Of a stretch of 64,000 nt of DNA, positions 8,233 through 16,895 are shown in pieces. Within the stretch, counting starts at the first letter, position 1, and each line of letters begins with the position of its first letter. The DNA lies in the NCBI RefSeq assembly GCF_001562275.1, contig NZ_CP014304.1, positions 3,968,001 to 4,032,000 of the forward strand, written 5' to 3'. The translations under genes were made by a program, and so were the position numbers. The DNA is from Hymenobacter sp. PAMC 26628 (GTDB lineage: Bacteria; Bacteroidota; Bacteroidia; Cytophagales; Hymenobacteraceae). The notes under the pieces were generated by a model that was given only the letters and a program-made list of their open reading frames with translations, was not told the origin of the DNA and ran no database searches.

Positions 8233-8328
8233 AAATGTGGGCAGAATGCGGGGGAATGTGAAGATTTAGGAGATACGCTCTCCTCATTTTTCACATTCTC
8301 CCATATTTTTCACATCCTCCCACATTCG
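8233..8328. repeat. Intergenic inverted repeat, ATGTG/CACAT family, copy 1
   Basis: The left half has AATGTGGG and GGAATGTGAA; the right half has TTCACATTCTCCC, TTTTTCACATCC and CCCACATT. The element can fold into a long imperfect hairpin. It lies between the small membrane protein (+) and the Omp85-like gene (-), so it may serve as their shared terminator. Two relatives occur at 41265-41345 and 45313-45400. Confidence 0.7.
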
Positions 8329-8332
8329 AAAA

Positions 8333-9607
8333 TTAAAACACCTCGCCCACGTTGAACGAGAGGCTGCTAGAGCCCTGGATGCCGCGGGCGTAGTCGATAC
8401 CCAAATTGGTGTGCGCCACTTTGTTGAGGTTGATGCGCAGGCCGGCGCCCACGGCCGGGGCCACCTTGTCGTAGCGCTTGGCGATGGGCTCGCCGGGCCG
8501 CTGGGCGTCTTCCGACACGGCTTGGGCGTTGGCGAATACTACGCCGCCCAGCAGGTGGTTGCGGGTGAGGCCGAAGCGGTACTCGCTTTCGAGGTAGAGC
8601 AGGTTTTTGCCCCGAAACCGGCCCTGGATGTAGCCCCGGCCGAGGTTGCTCGACGTGTCCCAGCCGGTGCTGGGCAAGTCCAGAAACGGCGGGTTGCCCC
8701 GCAAAGTCAGGGCGTTGTACGACCAGAAGGCCAGCACGTTGGCCGAGCGGCGGCTGGGGTGCAGGTAGGCGCGGCCTTCGAGCAACAGGGTTTCGTAGTT
8801 GGTGGTGCTGCCCAGGGACTGGCGGTTGGGCCGAAACACGGCGCTGAGGTAGGCGCCACCGGCCGGGTTGATGGCGTTGGCCCGGCTGTCGTAGAGCAAA
8901 TTCAGCGTGGGGCCCACCGACAGGGAGCGGCCCTGGACGCCGTCGCGGTAGTGCGAGATAGTCCTGACCTGGCGGGCACCGTTGCGGCTCACGATGTTCC
9001 AATGGTCGTCGAGCTGCACCCCCAGGCCAGCGTAGAGGTTGGGGGCTAGGCGGCGCAACGCGGTCTGGTAGGCGCGCAAGTAGTCGTAGTCCATCGTTGT
9101 CACCTGCTCGGTGGTGCTGGTGTGCATGCCCAGGCCGTAGGTGCTTTGTGGGTAGTGCATGACGCGGTAGTCGCTGGCAAAACTCCAGCGGTTGTCGGCC
9201 GCCCACACCGTTGCCGCGACCGTGGCAATGGCCTGCGCCCGCGCCGTGTAGATGAGGGCCCCCAGCACCGTCGACATGTTGGCCCCCGGCCGGCGGAAGG
9301 CCACGTTGGCCGCCACTTCGGCCAGCACGCCGGTTTGCTGCGAGTAGCCCACGGCCGGCAGCAGCGCCAAAAAATTACCGCCCCGGGCCAGGGCCAGCGA
9401 GTCGTGCGGAGGCAGCCGCAGCCGGGGCACCGCTGCGTTCAGGGCATCCACCACGTCGGCGGGCGAAGCCATGGGGTGGCGCACAGGCACGGGGACTCCG
9501 GCGCGTAGGCTGTCGGCTGGCGCCTGGTTCGGCACCTGGGCCGGGGCCCCGGCCACGCGCAGCGCCCCGGCCATCAACAAGCAAAACCACGCACGGAACG
9601 GCATCAC
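8333..9607 (-). CDS. Omp85-superfamily surface-antigen barrel protein without POTRA domains
   Basis: 424 residues. A signal peptide (ends near AGAPAQ) is followed by a beta-barrel whose C-terminal part carries the Omp85 loop-6 region: LGRGYIQGRFRGKNLLYLESEYRF, where RGY matches the (V/I)RGY element. Typical strand sequences follow (NHLLGGVVFANAQAV; AVGAGLRINLNKVAHTNLGIDYARG). It is too short for BamA and has no visible POTRA repeats. This matches the 'BamA/TamA family outer membrane protein' group common in Bacteroidota, whose role is not established. Function in outer-membrane assembly is inference. Confidence 0.75.
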   Translation of the reverse strand: MMPFRAWFCLLMAGALRVAGAPAQVPNQAPADSLRAGVPVPVRHPMASPADVVDALNAAVPRLRLPPHDSLALARGGNFLALLPAVGYSQQTGVLAEVAANVAFRRPGANMSTVLGALIYTARAQAIATVAATVWAADNRWSFASDYRVMHYPQSTYGLGMHTSTTEQVTTMDYDYLRAYQTALRRLAPNLYAGLGVQLDDHWNIVSRNGARQVRTISHYRDGVQGRSLSVGPTLNLLYDSRANAINPAGGAYLSAVFRPNRQSLGSTTNYETLLLEGRAYLHPSRRSANVLAFWSYNALTLRGNPPFLDLPSTGWDTSSNLGRGYIQGRFRGKNLLYLESEYRFGLTRNHLLGGVVFANAQAVSEDAQRPGEPIAKRYDKVAPAVGAGLRINLNKVAHTNLGIDYARGIQGSSSLSFNVGEVF

Positions 9608-9668
9608 GCAGCAAAAAGAGGCGAATGGATAGTGAGTTATTGGAATTAGCTAAATACTATATTACACG

Positions 9669-9779
9669 GTCATGCTCATCTGTCGTCCGCGCAGCCGAAG
9701 CATCTCTCCCGCTGACTAACTTATTGATTACTGCTGCGGGAGAGATGCTTCGGCTGCGCGGACGACAGATGAGCATGAC
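9669..9779. repeat. Palindromic element with perfect 44-bp arms (GAAGCATCTC family)
   Basis: Left arm 9669-9712 begins GTCATGCTCATCTG and ends CATCTCTCCCGC. Right arm 9736-9779 is its exact reverse complement. The loop is 23 nt (9713-9735). It lies between two minus-strand genes. Related sequences with GAAGCATCTCT and GTCATGC occur at 13712-13820 and 34343-34427, and a reduced form at 36834-36880. No ORF fits inside, so it resembles a REP/MITE-type non-autonomous repeat. Confidence 0.9.
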
Positions 9780-9851
9780 TGTTGTATTAAATCAATAAAT
9801 TTTCCTTTAAACCGTGCCGGGGGCCCCAGGCTTAATGCTCACCCCGGCAGC

Positions 9852-10736
9852 TCAGCCAATCTCTATTTCGTAGGCAGCCGCAAATGCCTGGCCGGGGCCC
9901 AGCGTGAGGATGCCCTCCTTATCGCGCAGCTCCTGCGGGGGCCCTACGGAGCTGGCCACGCCGTGCCAAGGCTCGATGCATACGAACGCCGCGCCGGGGC
10001 CCTTCGTCCACAGCCCGAGGTAGGGAAAGCCGTCGAAGCGCAGGCGCACGAAGTGCGGCGCGCCGTGGGCCCGCAGTGCCACGCGCGTGAAATCGTAGCC
10101 GGCGAACACCAGCGCGTCGTCGGCAAACAGCTCGTAGGTGAGGGGCAGCGTGGCTTGTTGGTGCAGCACGGGGGCGGTTTCGCCGCTGCGCAGGCCGCCG
10201 CGCAGCAGCTGCTTGCTGAGCGTCACGGGGTGGTCGAACTCGAAGTAATAATCCTCGAACCGTTCGCCCGGCAGCAGTGGGCACCGAAACGCCGGGTGGG
10301 CCCCGATGCTAAACAATAGGTCGTCGCCGGGGGCGCTGGCGGGGTTGCGCACGTCCCAGCGCATGGCCAGGGCGGTGCCGCGCAGGGCGTAGGTAATGGT
10401 CAGCTCAAAGGCAAACGGGTAGTTGGCGCGGGTTTCGGCCGAGTCCGTGAGGCGGAAGGCCAGCTCGTCGGCGGTGTGGCGCAGCACGGCAAATTCCTGG
10501 TCGCGGGCGAAGCCGTGCTGGCCCAGGCGGTAGGCCTGGCCCTGGTGCAGGTAGGTGTCGTCGGGCAGGCGCCCCACAATGGGGAACAGCACCGGCGCGT
10601 GGCGGCCCCACACGGCGGGGTCGGCGGGCCACACGTACTCCAGGCCGGTGGCGGCGGCAACAAAGCCGGTCAGCTCGGCCCCGTGGGCGGCGAAGGTGGC
10701 CCGGCACTGGGCATTGGCAAGAACAAGGGCGGGCAT
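9852..10736 (-). CDS. Aldose 1-epimerase family protein (LacX-like)
   Basis: 294 residues, the length of the YeaD/LacX-like galactose mutarotase group. Visible markers are the N-terminal FPIVGRLPDD, the QHGFARD block (Arg and His of the sugar site), SIGAHPAF (second catalytic His region) and CIEPWHG (catalytic Glu region) near the C-terminus. It interconverts alpha and beta anomers of aldoses or phosphosugars; the exact sugar cannot be told from sequence. Cytoplasmic, no signal peptide. It lies 36 bp downstream of the NadR-like kinase gene on the same strand, so they may be co-transcribed. Confidence 0.85.
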   Translation of the reverse strand: MPALVLANAQCRATFAAHGAELTGFVAAATGLEYVWPADPAVWGRHAPVLFPIVGRLPDDTYLHQGQAYRLGQHGFARDQEFAVLRHTADELAFRLTDSAETRANYPFAFELTITYALRGTALAMRWDVRNPASAPGDDLLFSIGAHPAFRCPLLPGERFEDYYFEFDHPVTLSKQLLRGGLRSGETAPVLHQQATLPLTYELFADDALVFAGYDFTRVALRAHGAPHFVRLRFDGFPYLGLWTKGPGAAFVCIEPWHGVASSVGPPQELRDKEGILTLGPGQAFAAAYEIEIG

Positions 10737-10772
10737 GGCGCGGGCAGTAGCGAAGGCAATGGTTTAGGCCCC

Positions 10773-11306
10773 CTAAGCTACGGCCGGGCGCGCGGCGCGC
10801 AGCAGCCCGTCTACCAGCTGCTGGGCCGCGGCCAGGCGCTGCGCTGGGGGCCCCCAAATTTCGGCAAACGGGTCGGGGCCCGCGCGCAGCTCGTCGCGGT
10901 AGCGGTCGTAGAAATGCTGGCGCAGCTGCGGGTGCTCGCGCAGCGGGTCGGGCTCCCAGGGCACGTCCACGCCCAGCAGCAGCACCAGGTCGTAGCGCGG
11001 CTGGGCCACGGCGGCGGCAATCCAGGCGGGGCAGTGGCCAAAGGCGTGCTCGGCCCACACCTTGATTACCAGCAGGTTGGTGTCGCACACCAGCAGGGCC
11101 CCGCCGGCGGCTTCGGCCGCGGCCTCGGCGGACAGCTGGCCGTGGGCAATGGCTTCGAGGTCGGCCAGGGCGTAGGGCGGCCGGCGGCCGGCGAGGTAGG
11201 CGCGGGCGTATTCGGGCACCCAAGGGGCCCCGTAGTAGGCGGCCAGCTGCTGGCTCAGCGTCGATTTACCCGTCGATTCCGGGCCAGTCAGCGCAAGGCG
11301 GAGCAT
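10773..11306 (-). CDS. NadR-like P-loop kinase (AAA_28 family)
   Basis: 177 residues from the ATG at 11306, chosen because the next residues LRLALTGPESTGKST begin the fold directly; the frame is open 28 codons further upstream without homology. Walker A is GPESTGKST. VPEYARAYL, VCDTNLLVIKVW and the RYRDEL-type lid follow the pattern of the ribosylnicotinamide kinase domain of NadR. It probably phosphorylates nicotinamide riboside (to NMN) or a related nucleoside, but there is no nucleotidyltransferase domain. Gene pair with the aldose epimerase downstream. Confidence 0.8.
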   Translation of the reverse strand: MLRLALTGPESTGKSTLSQQLAAYYGAPWVPEYARAYLAGRRPPYALADLEAIAHGQLSAEAAAEAAGGALLVCDTNLLVIKVWAEHAFGHCPAWIAAAVAQPRYDLVLLLGVDVPWEPDPLREHPQLRQHFYDRYRDELRAGPDPFAEIWGPPAQRLAAAQQLVDGLLRAARPAVA

Positions 11307-11516
11307 AGCGTAGGTTAAGTTTTCGAGAAGAAAGCAGCAAAAACGCCGCTTTGCCGGGGCAAAGGTGCTGGCTACTGGGCCGATTACCACCGCACTACGT
11401 CACCAGCTTCATTCCGGATCTATTGATTTAAATCAGTTTTGTCCCAAATTGGATTTTTTGCCGGAGTGAGCTTTCGCGGCGAGCCTATCTTTGTTGTCTG
11501 TTCGCTTGGTTATTTT

Positions 11517-11843
11517 ATGAATATTGCCGCTATTAGTCCAATTCAACTCGCCACTCGCCTCGCCGCCGGCGACTCGCTTCACCTGGTTGACGTGCGCGAC
11601 CCCATCGAGTTCGATTACTGCCACCTGCCCAGCAGCGCACTACTTCCCCTCGACGAGCTGCCCCAGCGCACCGACGAGGTGCCCACCGCGGGCGAGGTAG
11701 TGCTTATCTGCCACCACGGCGTGCGCTCGGCCCAGGCCCTCGGCTACTTGCAGTCGCGCCACGGCCGCACCAACCTGCTGAACCTGCGCGGCGGCATCGA
11801 CGCCTGGAGCTGCGAAGTAGACCCCTCCGTGCCCCGGTACTAA
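11517..11843 (+). CDS. Single-domain rhodanese (sulfurtransferase)
   Basis: 108 residues beginning MNIAAISPIQLATRL; the frame is open further upstream, but the rhodanese fold starts here. LVDVRDPIEFDYCHLPSS is the conserved first half, and the active-site loop CHHGVRS carries the persulfide cysteine. Six-residue loops of this type belong to sulfur-transfer rhodaneses rather than Cdc25-like phosphatases. Cytoplasmic. A TATCTTTG box at 11486-11493 fits the Bacteroidota -7 element about 24 bp before the ATG. The physiological acceptor is unknown. Confidence 0.9.
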   Translation: MNIAAISPIQLATRLAAGDSLHLVDVRDPIEFDYCHLPSSALLPLDELPQRTDEVPTAGEVVLICHHGVRSAQALGYLQSRHGRTNLLNLRGGIDAWSCEVDPSVPRY

Positions 11844-11953
11844 CGCACTTTGCCCGCCGGCGCACCGCGTTGTTTGGCAGCCCGTAGCCTGCACCGCCCA
11901 GAATCGGGGGCCCCGGCCACACAATTGAAGCCCAGCGGCGGTTGTAGGGGCCC

Positions 11954-12718
11954 ATGCCCCTCCCGCCCACTCCTGCTCCCACCCTGGCCAGCCGCTTGGC
12001 CCTGCGCCAGCCCCCCGCCGGCCCCCCGCTGATGCGCCAACGCTGGGGCGACTTGCTGTTTATGCACTGGCCGGTGCCGCCGGCGCTGCTGGCCCCCTTC
12101 CTGCCCCCGCGCCTGGCCCTCGACCTGCACGACGGCCACGCCTGGCTGGCCATTGTGCCGTTTCGGATGTGGGACGTGCGCACCCGCTTCACGCCGCCCA
12201 TCCCCGGGGCCAACCAGTTCCTGGAGCTGAACGTGCGCACCTACGTGCACCTCGACGGCGTGCCCGGCGTGTGGTTTTTGTCGCTCGACGCCACCAACGC
12301 CCTGGCCGTGTGGGCGGCGCGCACGGTGTTCCACCTGCCCTACCTGCGCGCCCGCATGGCACTGGCCCGCCCCGCCCCCGACCAGGTGCGCTACACCGCC
12401 CGCCGCACCCACGGCGGGGCCCCGGCCGCGCACTTCGCCGCCACCTGGCGCGTGGGCGAGCTGCTGCCGCCCGAAGCCACCGCGCCCGGCTCGCTGGCGT
12501 TTTTCCTCACCGAGCGCTACTGCCTGTACGCGGCCTGGGGCCCCCGGCTCTACCGCGGCCGCATCCACCACGAAGCCTGGCCGTTGCGCGAAGCCGAGCT
12601 GCTGGAATTCGATTCCAACCTGGTTGAGGCGCACGGCCTGCCCACGCCCGCCGGGGCCCCGGTGCTGTATGCCGGGGGCCCCCTGGCCGTGGAGCTGTGG
12701 TGGCTGCAACGGGTGTAG
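11954..12718 (+). CDS. DUF2071 (YqjF-type) protein
   Basis: 254 residues. The DUF2071 pattern is complete: MRQRWGDLLFMHWPVPPALLAPFLPP near the start, AWLAIVPFRMWDVR, ELNVRTYV, GVWFLSLDA, FFLTERYCLY and a late HHEAWPL. The family is widespread, has an acetoacetate-decarboxylase-like fold, and has no established reaction. The first 20 residues are Pro-rich and may be an over-extension, with Met27 as an alternative start. The gene follows the rhodanese by 110 bp on the same strand. Confidence 0.85.
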   Translation: MPLPPTPAPTLASRLALRQPPAGPPLMRQRWGDLLFMHWPVPPALLAPFLPPRLALDLHDGHAWLAIVPFRMWDVRTRFTPPIPGANQFLELNVRTYVHLDGVPGVWFLSLDATNALAVWAARTVFHLPYLRARMALARPAPDQVRYTARRTHGGAPAAHFAATWRVGELLPPEATAPGSLAFFLTERYCLYAAWGPRLYRGRIHHEAWPLREAELLEFDSNLVEAHGLPTPAGAPVLYAGGPLAVELWWLQRV

Positions 12719-12773
12719 CGCGGCCAATTCCGTTTCCTTTGCGGTTTGCTTGCCCCACCTTTCGCGTTCCGCT

Positions 12774-13709
12774 ATGATCCTCGTCGTGCTGGTCAACTAC
12801 AACTCCACGGGCCACACCCTGGCGTGCGTAGCATCGTTGCGCGCCCACACCCGGCCCGGCACCGCCTACCAGGTAATGGTGGTTGACAACGCCTCCGCGC
12901 CGGCCGAGCGCGACGCCTTGCAAGCGCTGGCTGCCTACCCCGAAGTAGAGGTGTGCTACTCGGCCCTCAACCTGGGCTTTGCCGGGGGCAACATGCTGGG
13001 GTTTCGCACCGCCACGGCCACCCGCCGGCCCACCCACGTATTCCTGCTGAACAACGACACGCTGCTGCGCACCGACTGCCTGACGGAGCTGGCCGACTTG
13101 CTGACGACCCGCCCCGAAATCGGCCTGGCGGCCCCCCAAATGTTTGGCCCCGAAGGCCAGTGGCTGGAGAGCTACGGGTTCTTCCCCACGCTGGGCGACA
13201 AGCTGCTGGGCCGGGCCCTGTGCCGGGCCCTGGGGCTGGGCTACCACCCGCCGCGCCCCGCCCGCGCCGCCCGCCAGCCCTACCCCGCCGACATGGTGAC
13301 CGGCGCCGCCATGTTTGCCGACGCCGCGCTTTTTGCCCGCATCGGCGGGCTCGACGAGCGTTATTTTCTGTACTGCGAAGAGGAAGACCTAGCCTGGCGC
13401 GTGTGGCAGGCCGGGCGCCAGGTGGTGGTGGTGCCCACCTCAGAATTTGTGCACCTGGGCGGGCGCAGCAGCCAGCCCAGCTTCGGCCTGCTGCGCGAAT
13501 TCTACATCTCGCTCGCTTACTTTTTGCGCAAAAACTTCAACCCCGTGCACGCCGAAGCCGTGCGGTGGCTGTTCGTGGTAAAGCTCGTTTTCCGGGCCCG
13601 GCGCGGCCGCCAGTACCTGCGCCTGGCCCGGTTCCTGGCCCAGGGCGCGCCCATGGCGGCCTCCATTCGCCCCACCGCAGCCAGCCTTCCTGAGAGCTTA
13701 TCCAAATAG
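12774..13709 (+). CDS. Family 2 glycosyltransferase (rhamnosyltransferase-like)
   Basis: 311 residues from ATG 12774, where the GT-A fold starts at once (MILVVLVNYNSTGHTL). Nucleotide-sugar motifs are visible: VVDNAS, NLGFAGGNMLGFR, and LLNNDTLL as the metal-binding DxD-equivalent. The acceptor side has MVTGAAMFADAALF, GGLDERYFLYCEEEDLAWR and a HLGGRSS loop, a set typical of WbbL/RfbF-like rhamnosyl transferases. It likely adds a sugar to a surface glycan. It is isolated from any polysaccharide cluster. It ends just before a palindromic repeat. Confidence 0.88.
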   Translation: MILVVLVNYNSTGHTLACVASLRAHTRPGTAYQVMVVDNASAPAERDALQALAAYPEVEVCYSALNLGFAGGNMLGFRTATATRRPTHVFLLNNDTLLRTDCLTELADLLTTRPEIGLAAPQMFGPEGQWLESYGFFPTLGDKLLGRALCRALGLGYHPPRPARAARQPYPADMVTGAAMFADAALFARIGGLDERYFLYCEEEDLAWRVWQAGRQVVVVPTSEFVHLGGRSSQPSFGLLREFYISLAYFLRKNFNPVHAEAVRWLFVVKLVFRARRGRQYLRLARFLAQGAPMAASIRPTAASLPESLSK

Positions 13710-13711
13710 GC

Positions 13712-13820
13712 CGTCATGCTGAGCTTGCCGAAGCATCTCTTCCGCAGCAGTAATTCAGCAAGCTGAGTTATTTACGTGGGAGAGGTGCTTCACTTCGTGG
13801 ACGCCAGATGAGCATGACCG
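13712..13820. repeat. Degenerate GAAGCATCTC-family palindrome
   Basis: The left half reads GTCATGCTGAGCTTGCCG, AAGCATCTCTTCCGCAG; the right half ends ACGCCAGATGAGCATGAC. The tips (GTCATGCT/AGCATGAC) and the AGATGCTTC-type core (here AGGTGCTTC) match the element at 9669-9779, but the arms have diverged and no longer pair fully. It sits directly after the glycosyltransferase stop, where it may have been taken over as the gene end. Confidence 0.75.
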
Positions 13821-13947
13821 TTCTTTCACAAGCCTAACTGGACAGACCATTAGTAGGGCCCCGCAGCCGGCGCCGAGTGCCTAAGCTCCTGCGCCGCGCC
13901 AGCCGCTGGCCCGAACCGCTAATTTTTCTCCTCTTTCCACCCCGCCC

Positions 13948-16731
13948 TTGGCCAACGATTTCCGCCTGCCCCCGCTGCCCGATTTGCCCATCGTCGCGGC
14001 GCTGCCCGCGCTGCGGACCGCCCTCGCCGCCCACGCCCGCGTGGTGCTGGAGGCCCCGCCCGGCGCGGGTAAAACTACGGTGGTGCCCCTGGCGCTGCTG
14101 GCTGCCGAGTGGCGGGGGCCCCAGGATAAAATCCTGGTGCTGGAGCCGCGCCAGCTGGCCGTGCGCGGGGCCGCCGCCCGCCTGGCCCAACTGCTGGGCG
14201 AGCCCGTGGGGCGCACTATCGGCTACCGCGTGCGGCTCGATAGCAAGGTGAGCCAAGCCACCCGCGTTGAAGTGATTACCGAAGGCATCCTCACGCGGAT
14301 GATCCAGGACGACCCGGCCCTGGAAGGGGTGGCGGCCGTGGTGTTCGACGAATTCCACGAGCGCAGCCTGAATGCCGATTTGGGCTTGGCCCTGGCTCTG
14401 GATGCCCAGGCCGTGCTGCGACCCGAGCTGCGGATTCTCCTCATGAGCGCCACGCTGGAGGCGCAGCGGCTGGGGCAGTGGCTGCCCGCGCCGGTGGTAT
14501 CGTCGGCCGGTTTTTTGTTTCCGATTGATACGCATTACCTCGACCCGCGCCGGGCCGCCGCCCTGCCCAACCGGCCCGGCGAGCGGCTGGCCACGCTGGT
14601 GCCGGCCCAGGTGCGGGCCGCGCTGGGGGCCCACGCGGTGGGCGACGTACTAGTGTTCCTGCCCGGCGTGGCCGACTTGCAGCGCTGCGCCCGGGCCCTC
14701 GACTCGCTGCCCGACGACATCGACCTGCACCTGCTGCACGGCGAGCTGCCGCTGGACGCGCAGGACGCCGCCCTGCGCCCGGCGCGGGCCGGCCGGCGCA
14801 AGGTCATCCTGGCCACCAGCATCGCCGAAACCAGCCTCACCATCGAGGGCGTGCGCGTGGTGGTGGACGGCGGGTTTGCGCGGGTGCCGCGCTTTGTGCC
14901 GCGCACCGGCTTCACCACCCTCGAAACCGTGCCCGTGGCCCGCGCCGCCGCCGACCAGCGCCGGGGCCGCGCCGGCCGCCTGGCCCCTGGCACCTGCTAC
15001 CGCCTCTGGACCGAAGCCGAGCACCACCAGCTGCCCGCCCACCGGGCCCCCGAAATCCAGGCCGCCGACCTCAGCGCCCTGGCCCTAGAGCTGGCCCTCT
15101 GGGGCACCACCAACCCGGCCGATTTGCGCTGGCTCGACGCGCCGCCCACTGCGGCCTACGCCCAGGCCCAGGAGCTGCTGGTGCGCCTGGGGGCCCTGGA
15201 GGCAATTAAAAATGAAGAATTAAAAATTAAAAATGAGTCGTTCAGCAATTCTTCAAACGCTGAGTCCAAGCCCGGGCAGCCCACTTTTAATTCTCAATTT
15301 TTGATTTTTAATTCCCCCCTCAAGCCTACCGCCCACGGCCGCCAACTGGCCCGGCTGGGCCTGCCGCCGCGCCTGGGCCACCTCGTGGTGCGCGGCCAGG
15401 AGCTGGGCCAGGGCCCCGCCGCCACCGCCCTGGCCGCCCTGCTGGCCGAGCGCGACCTGCTGCGCTGGGCCACCCCCAATGACCCGCGCCCGCTGCCCCC
15501 CGACCTGCGCCTGCGCCTCGAAGCCCTGGCCAGCGGCCGGGCCCCGCTGCCCGGCCTGGCCCTGCACCCGGCCACCTTGCAGCGCGTGCGCGACGTGGCC
15601 CGTCACCTGCAAAGCCGCCAGGGCCCCAAGGGTCATTTACTCATTCAATCCTTCACCCATTCACCAATTGGCCTGCTCACGGCCCTGGCCTACCCCGACC
15701 GCGTGGCCCAGCGCGAGACCGACGGCCGCCTGCGCCTCGCCACCGGCCAGCGCGTGGAGCTGCGCACCGAGGACGTGGACCCGCAGGCCGAGTTTTTCGC
15801 CGTGGCCCACCTGGCCGGCACCGCCGCCGCGCCCCGCGCCACCCTGGCCGCCCCCGTGAGCCGCGAAGAGCTGGAAACTGCTTTTGCCGAGCAGATTACG
15901 ACCACCGATGAGGTGCGCTACGACCCCGTCGCCGCACGCGTGACTGGCCGCCGGGTGCGCCGCCTGGGGGCCCTGCGCCTGGCCGAGACCGTCATCGGCC
16001 AGCCCGACGCGGCGCTGGTGGCGGGGGCCCTAGTAGCGTATTTGCAGGAAGCGGGCCTGGGCAAACTGAACTGGACGCCCGGGGCCCGGCAGCTACAGCA
16101 GCGGCTGGAGTTTCTGCGGCACCACTTCCCGGGTCCCAATGGCGCCGAGAATCAATCATTCCCGGCAAACCAAACCCTAACAACTGACAACCAGCAACTA
16201 ATATCCAACAACGAGCAACTGATAACTAGCTGGCCCGCCTCCGACGAGGCCACGCTGCTGCGCGAGCTGCCGCAGTGGCTGGGGCCCCACCTGGCCGGCC
16301 TCAAAAGCCTCGACCAAGTACAGCGCCTGGACCTGACGGAGCCGCTGCTGGCGCGCTTGCCCGGCGGCTGGGCCCAACGCCAAGCCCTGGACCGCCTCGC
16401 CCCCACCGCCCTCGAAGTGCCCAGCGGCTCGCACGTCACCCTCGATTACTCCGAGGCCGCCGCGCCCGTGCTGGCCGTGAAGTTGCAGGAGTTGTTTGGC
16501 CTGACGGAAACGCCCACCGTAGCCGGCGGCCGGGTACCGCTGCTGCTGCATTTGCTCTCGCCCGGCGGCCGGCCGGCGCAGGTCACGCGCGACTTGCGCA
16601 GCTTCTGGGAGAAGGGCTACTTCGACGTGCGTAAGGATTTGAAGGGCCGCTACCCGCGCCACCCCTGGCCCGACAAGCCGATGGAGCACATTCCGACCAA
16701 GCTGACTAAGAAGCGGTTGGAAAACCTGTAG
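13948..16731 (+). CDS. hrpB: ATP-dependent helicase HrpB with three in-frame insertions
   Basis: 927 residues from a TTG start (no ATG fits). Motifs in order: PPGAGKTT (Walker A), VVFDEFHERS (DEFH box II), MSATLE (III), ATSIAETSLTI (V), QRRGRAGR (VI), then helicase-associated and HrpB C-terminal domains ending KDLKGRYPRHPWPD. HrpB is a DEAH-type ATPase of unclear cellular role. The frame contains three stretches of foreign composition at residues about 419-456, 565-575 and 732-761, listed separately as repeats. They lie between conserved blocks and keep the frame, so the enzyme may still fold. Without them the length would be near the usual 830-850. Confidence 0.93.
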   Translation: MANDFRLPPLPDLPIVAALPALRTALAAHARVVLEAPPGAGKTTVVPLALLAAEWRGPQDKILVLEPRQLAVRGAAARLAQLLGEPVGRTIGYRVRLDSKVSQATRVEVITEGILTRMIQDDPALEGVAAVVFDEFHERSLNADLGLALALDAQAVLRPELRILLMSATLEAQRLGQWLPAPVVSSAGFLFPIDTHYLDPRRAAALPNRPGERLATLVPAQVRAALGAHAVGDVLVFLPGVADLQRCARALDSLPDDIDLHLLHGELPLDAQDAALRPARAGRRKVILATSIAETSLTIEGVRVVVDGGFARVPRFVPRTGFTTLETVPVARAAADQRRGRAGRLAPGTCYRLWTEAEHHQLPAHRAPEIQAADLSALALELALWGTTNPADLRWLDAPPTAAYAQAQELLVRLGALEAIKNEELKIKNESFSNSSNAESKPGQPTFNSQFLIFNSPLKPTAHGRQLARLGLPPRLGHLVVRGQELGQGPAATALAALLAERDLLRWATPNDPRPLPPDLRLRLEALASGRAPLPGLALHPATLQRVRDVARHLQSRQGPKGHLLIQSFTHSPIGLLTALAYPDRVAQRETDGRLRLATGQRVELRTEDVDPQAEFFAVAHLAGTAAAPRATLAAPVSREELETAFAEQITTTDEVRYDPVAARVTGRRVRRLGALRLAETVIGQPDAALVAGALVAYLQEAGLGKLNWTPGARQLQQRLEFLRHHFPGPNGAENQSFPANQTLTTDNQQLISNNEQLITSWPASDEATLLRELPQWLGPHLAGLKSLDQVQRLDLTEPLLARLPGGWAQRQALDRLAPTALEVPSGSHVTLDYSEAAAPVLAVKLQELFGLTETPTVAGGRVPLLLHLLSPGGRPAQVTRDLRSFWEKGYFDVRKDLKGRYPRHPWPDKPMEHIPTKLTKKRLENL
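15204..15314 (+). repeat. In-frame AT-rich inverted repeat inside hrpB
   Basis: About 111 bp with starkly lower GC than the surrounding gene. The left side has AATTAAAAATGAAGAATTAA and further AATTAAAAATGA; the right side has TTTTAATTCTCAATTTTTG and ATTTTTAATT, an imperfect inverted repeat. Translation gives the low-complexity KNEELKIKNE … FNSQFLIFNS pattern, which is what translated intergenic palindromes usually look like. The length is a multiple of three and leaves hrpB in frame. Confidence 0.85.
15640..15672 (+). repeat. Short in-frame repeat-like insertion in hrpB
   Basis: The AT-rich string contains TTACTCATTCAATCC and CCCATTCACCAATT, encoding LLIQSFTHSPI between GC-rich coding segments. 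The same ATTCACCAA/ACTCATTCA vocabulary occurs between 36748-36795 and 36888-36930 around the GNAT gene end. The boundaries are approximate. Confidence 0.55.
16141..16231 (+). repeat. In-frame AACAACTGACAACC-type repeat inside hrpB
   Basis: Contains AACAACTGACAACCAGCAAC and AACAACGAGCAACTGATAAC, encoding LTTDNQQLISNNEQLITS. The same string occurs outside genes at 33249-33378, next to the moxR start. The segment separates two conserved C-terminal HrpB blocks and keeps the frame. Confidence 0.8.
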
Positions 16732-16895
16732 CGTGGACCCTGCAAGGCCGCGCCGCTCGCTTCGTCTTGCCGATAATCGTTGGGCGAATGAGCAGAAACG
16801 CGAACTACAACCGAAGGTCAACGCAGCTACTGTGGCAGCTGCGCAATGATTACCGTTCGGCCGCGCGGACTCGCAGAGTCTACGCTACAACCTTG

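Noticed and set aside
8233..8328. CRISPR array in the repeated TTCACAT stretches
   Set aside because: Units are short, unequal and arranged as an inverted repeat, without regular spacers; the same applies to 41265 and 45313.
16732..16895. Small gene or tRNA in the gap between hrpB and the FRG gene
   Set aside because: No cloverleaf or credible frame; only a GACTC-GCA-GAGTC mini-palindrome was seen.
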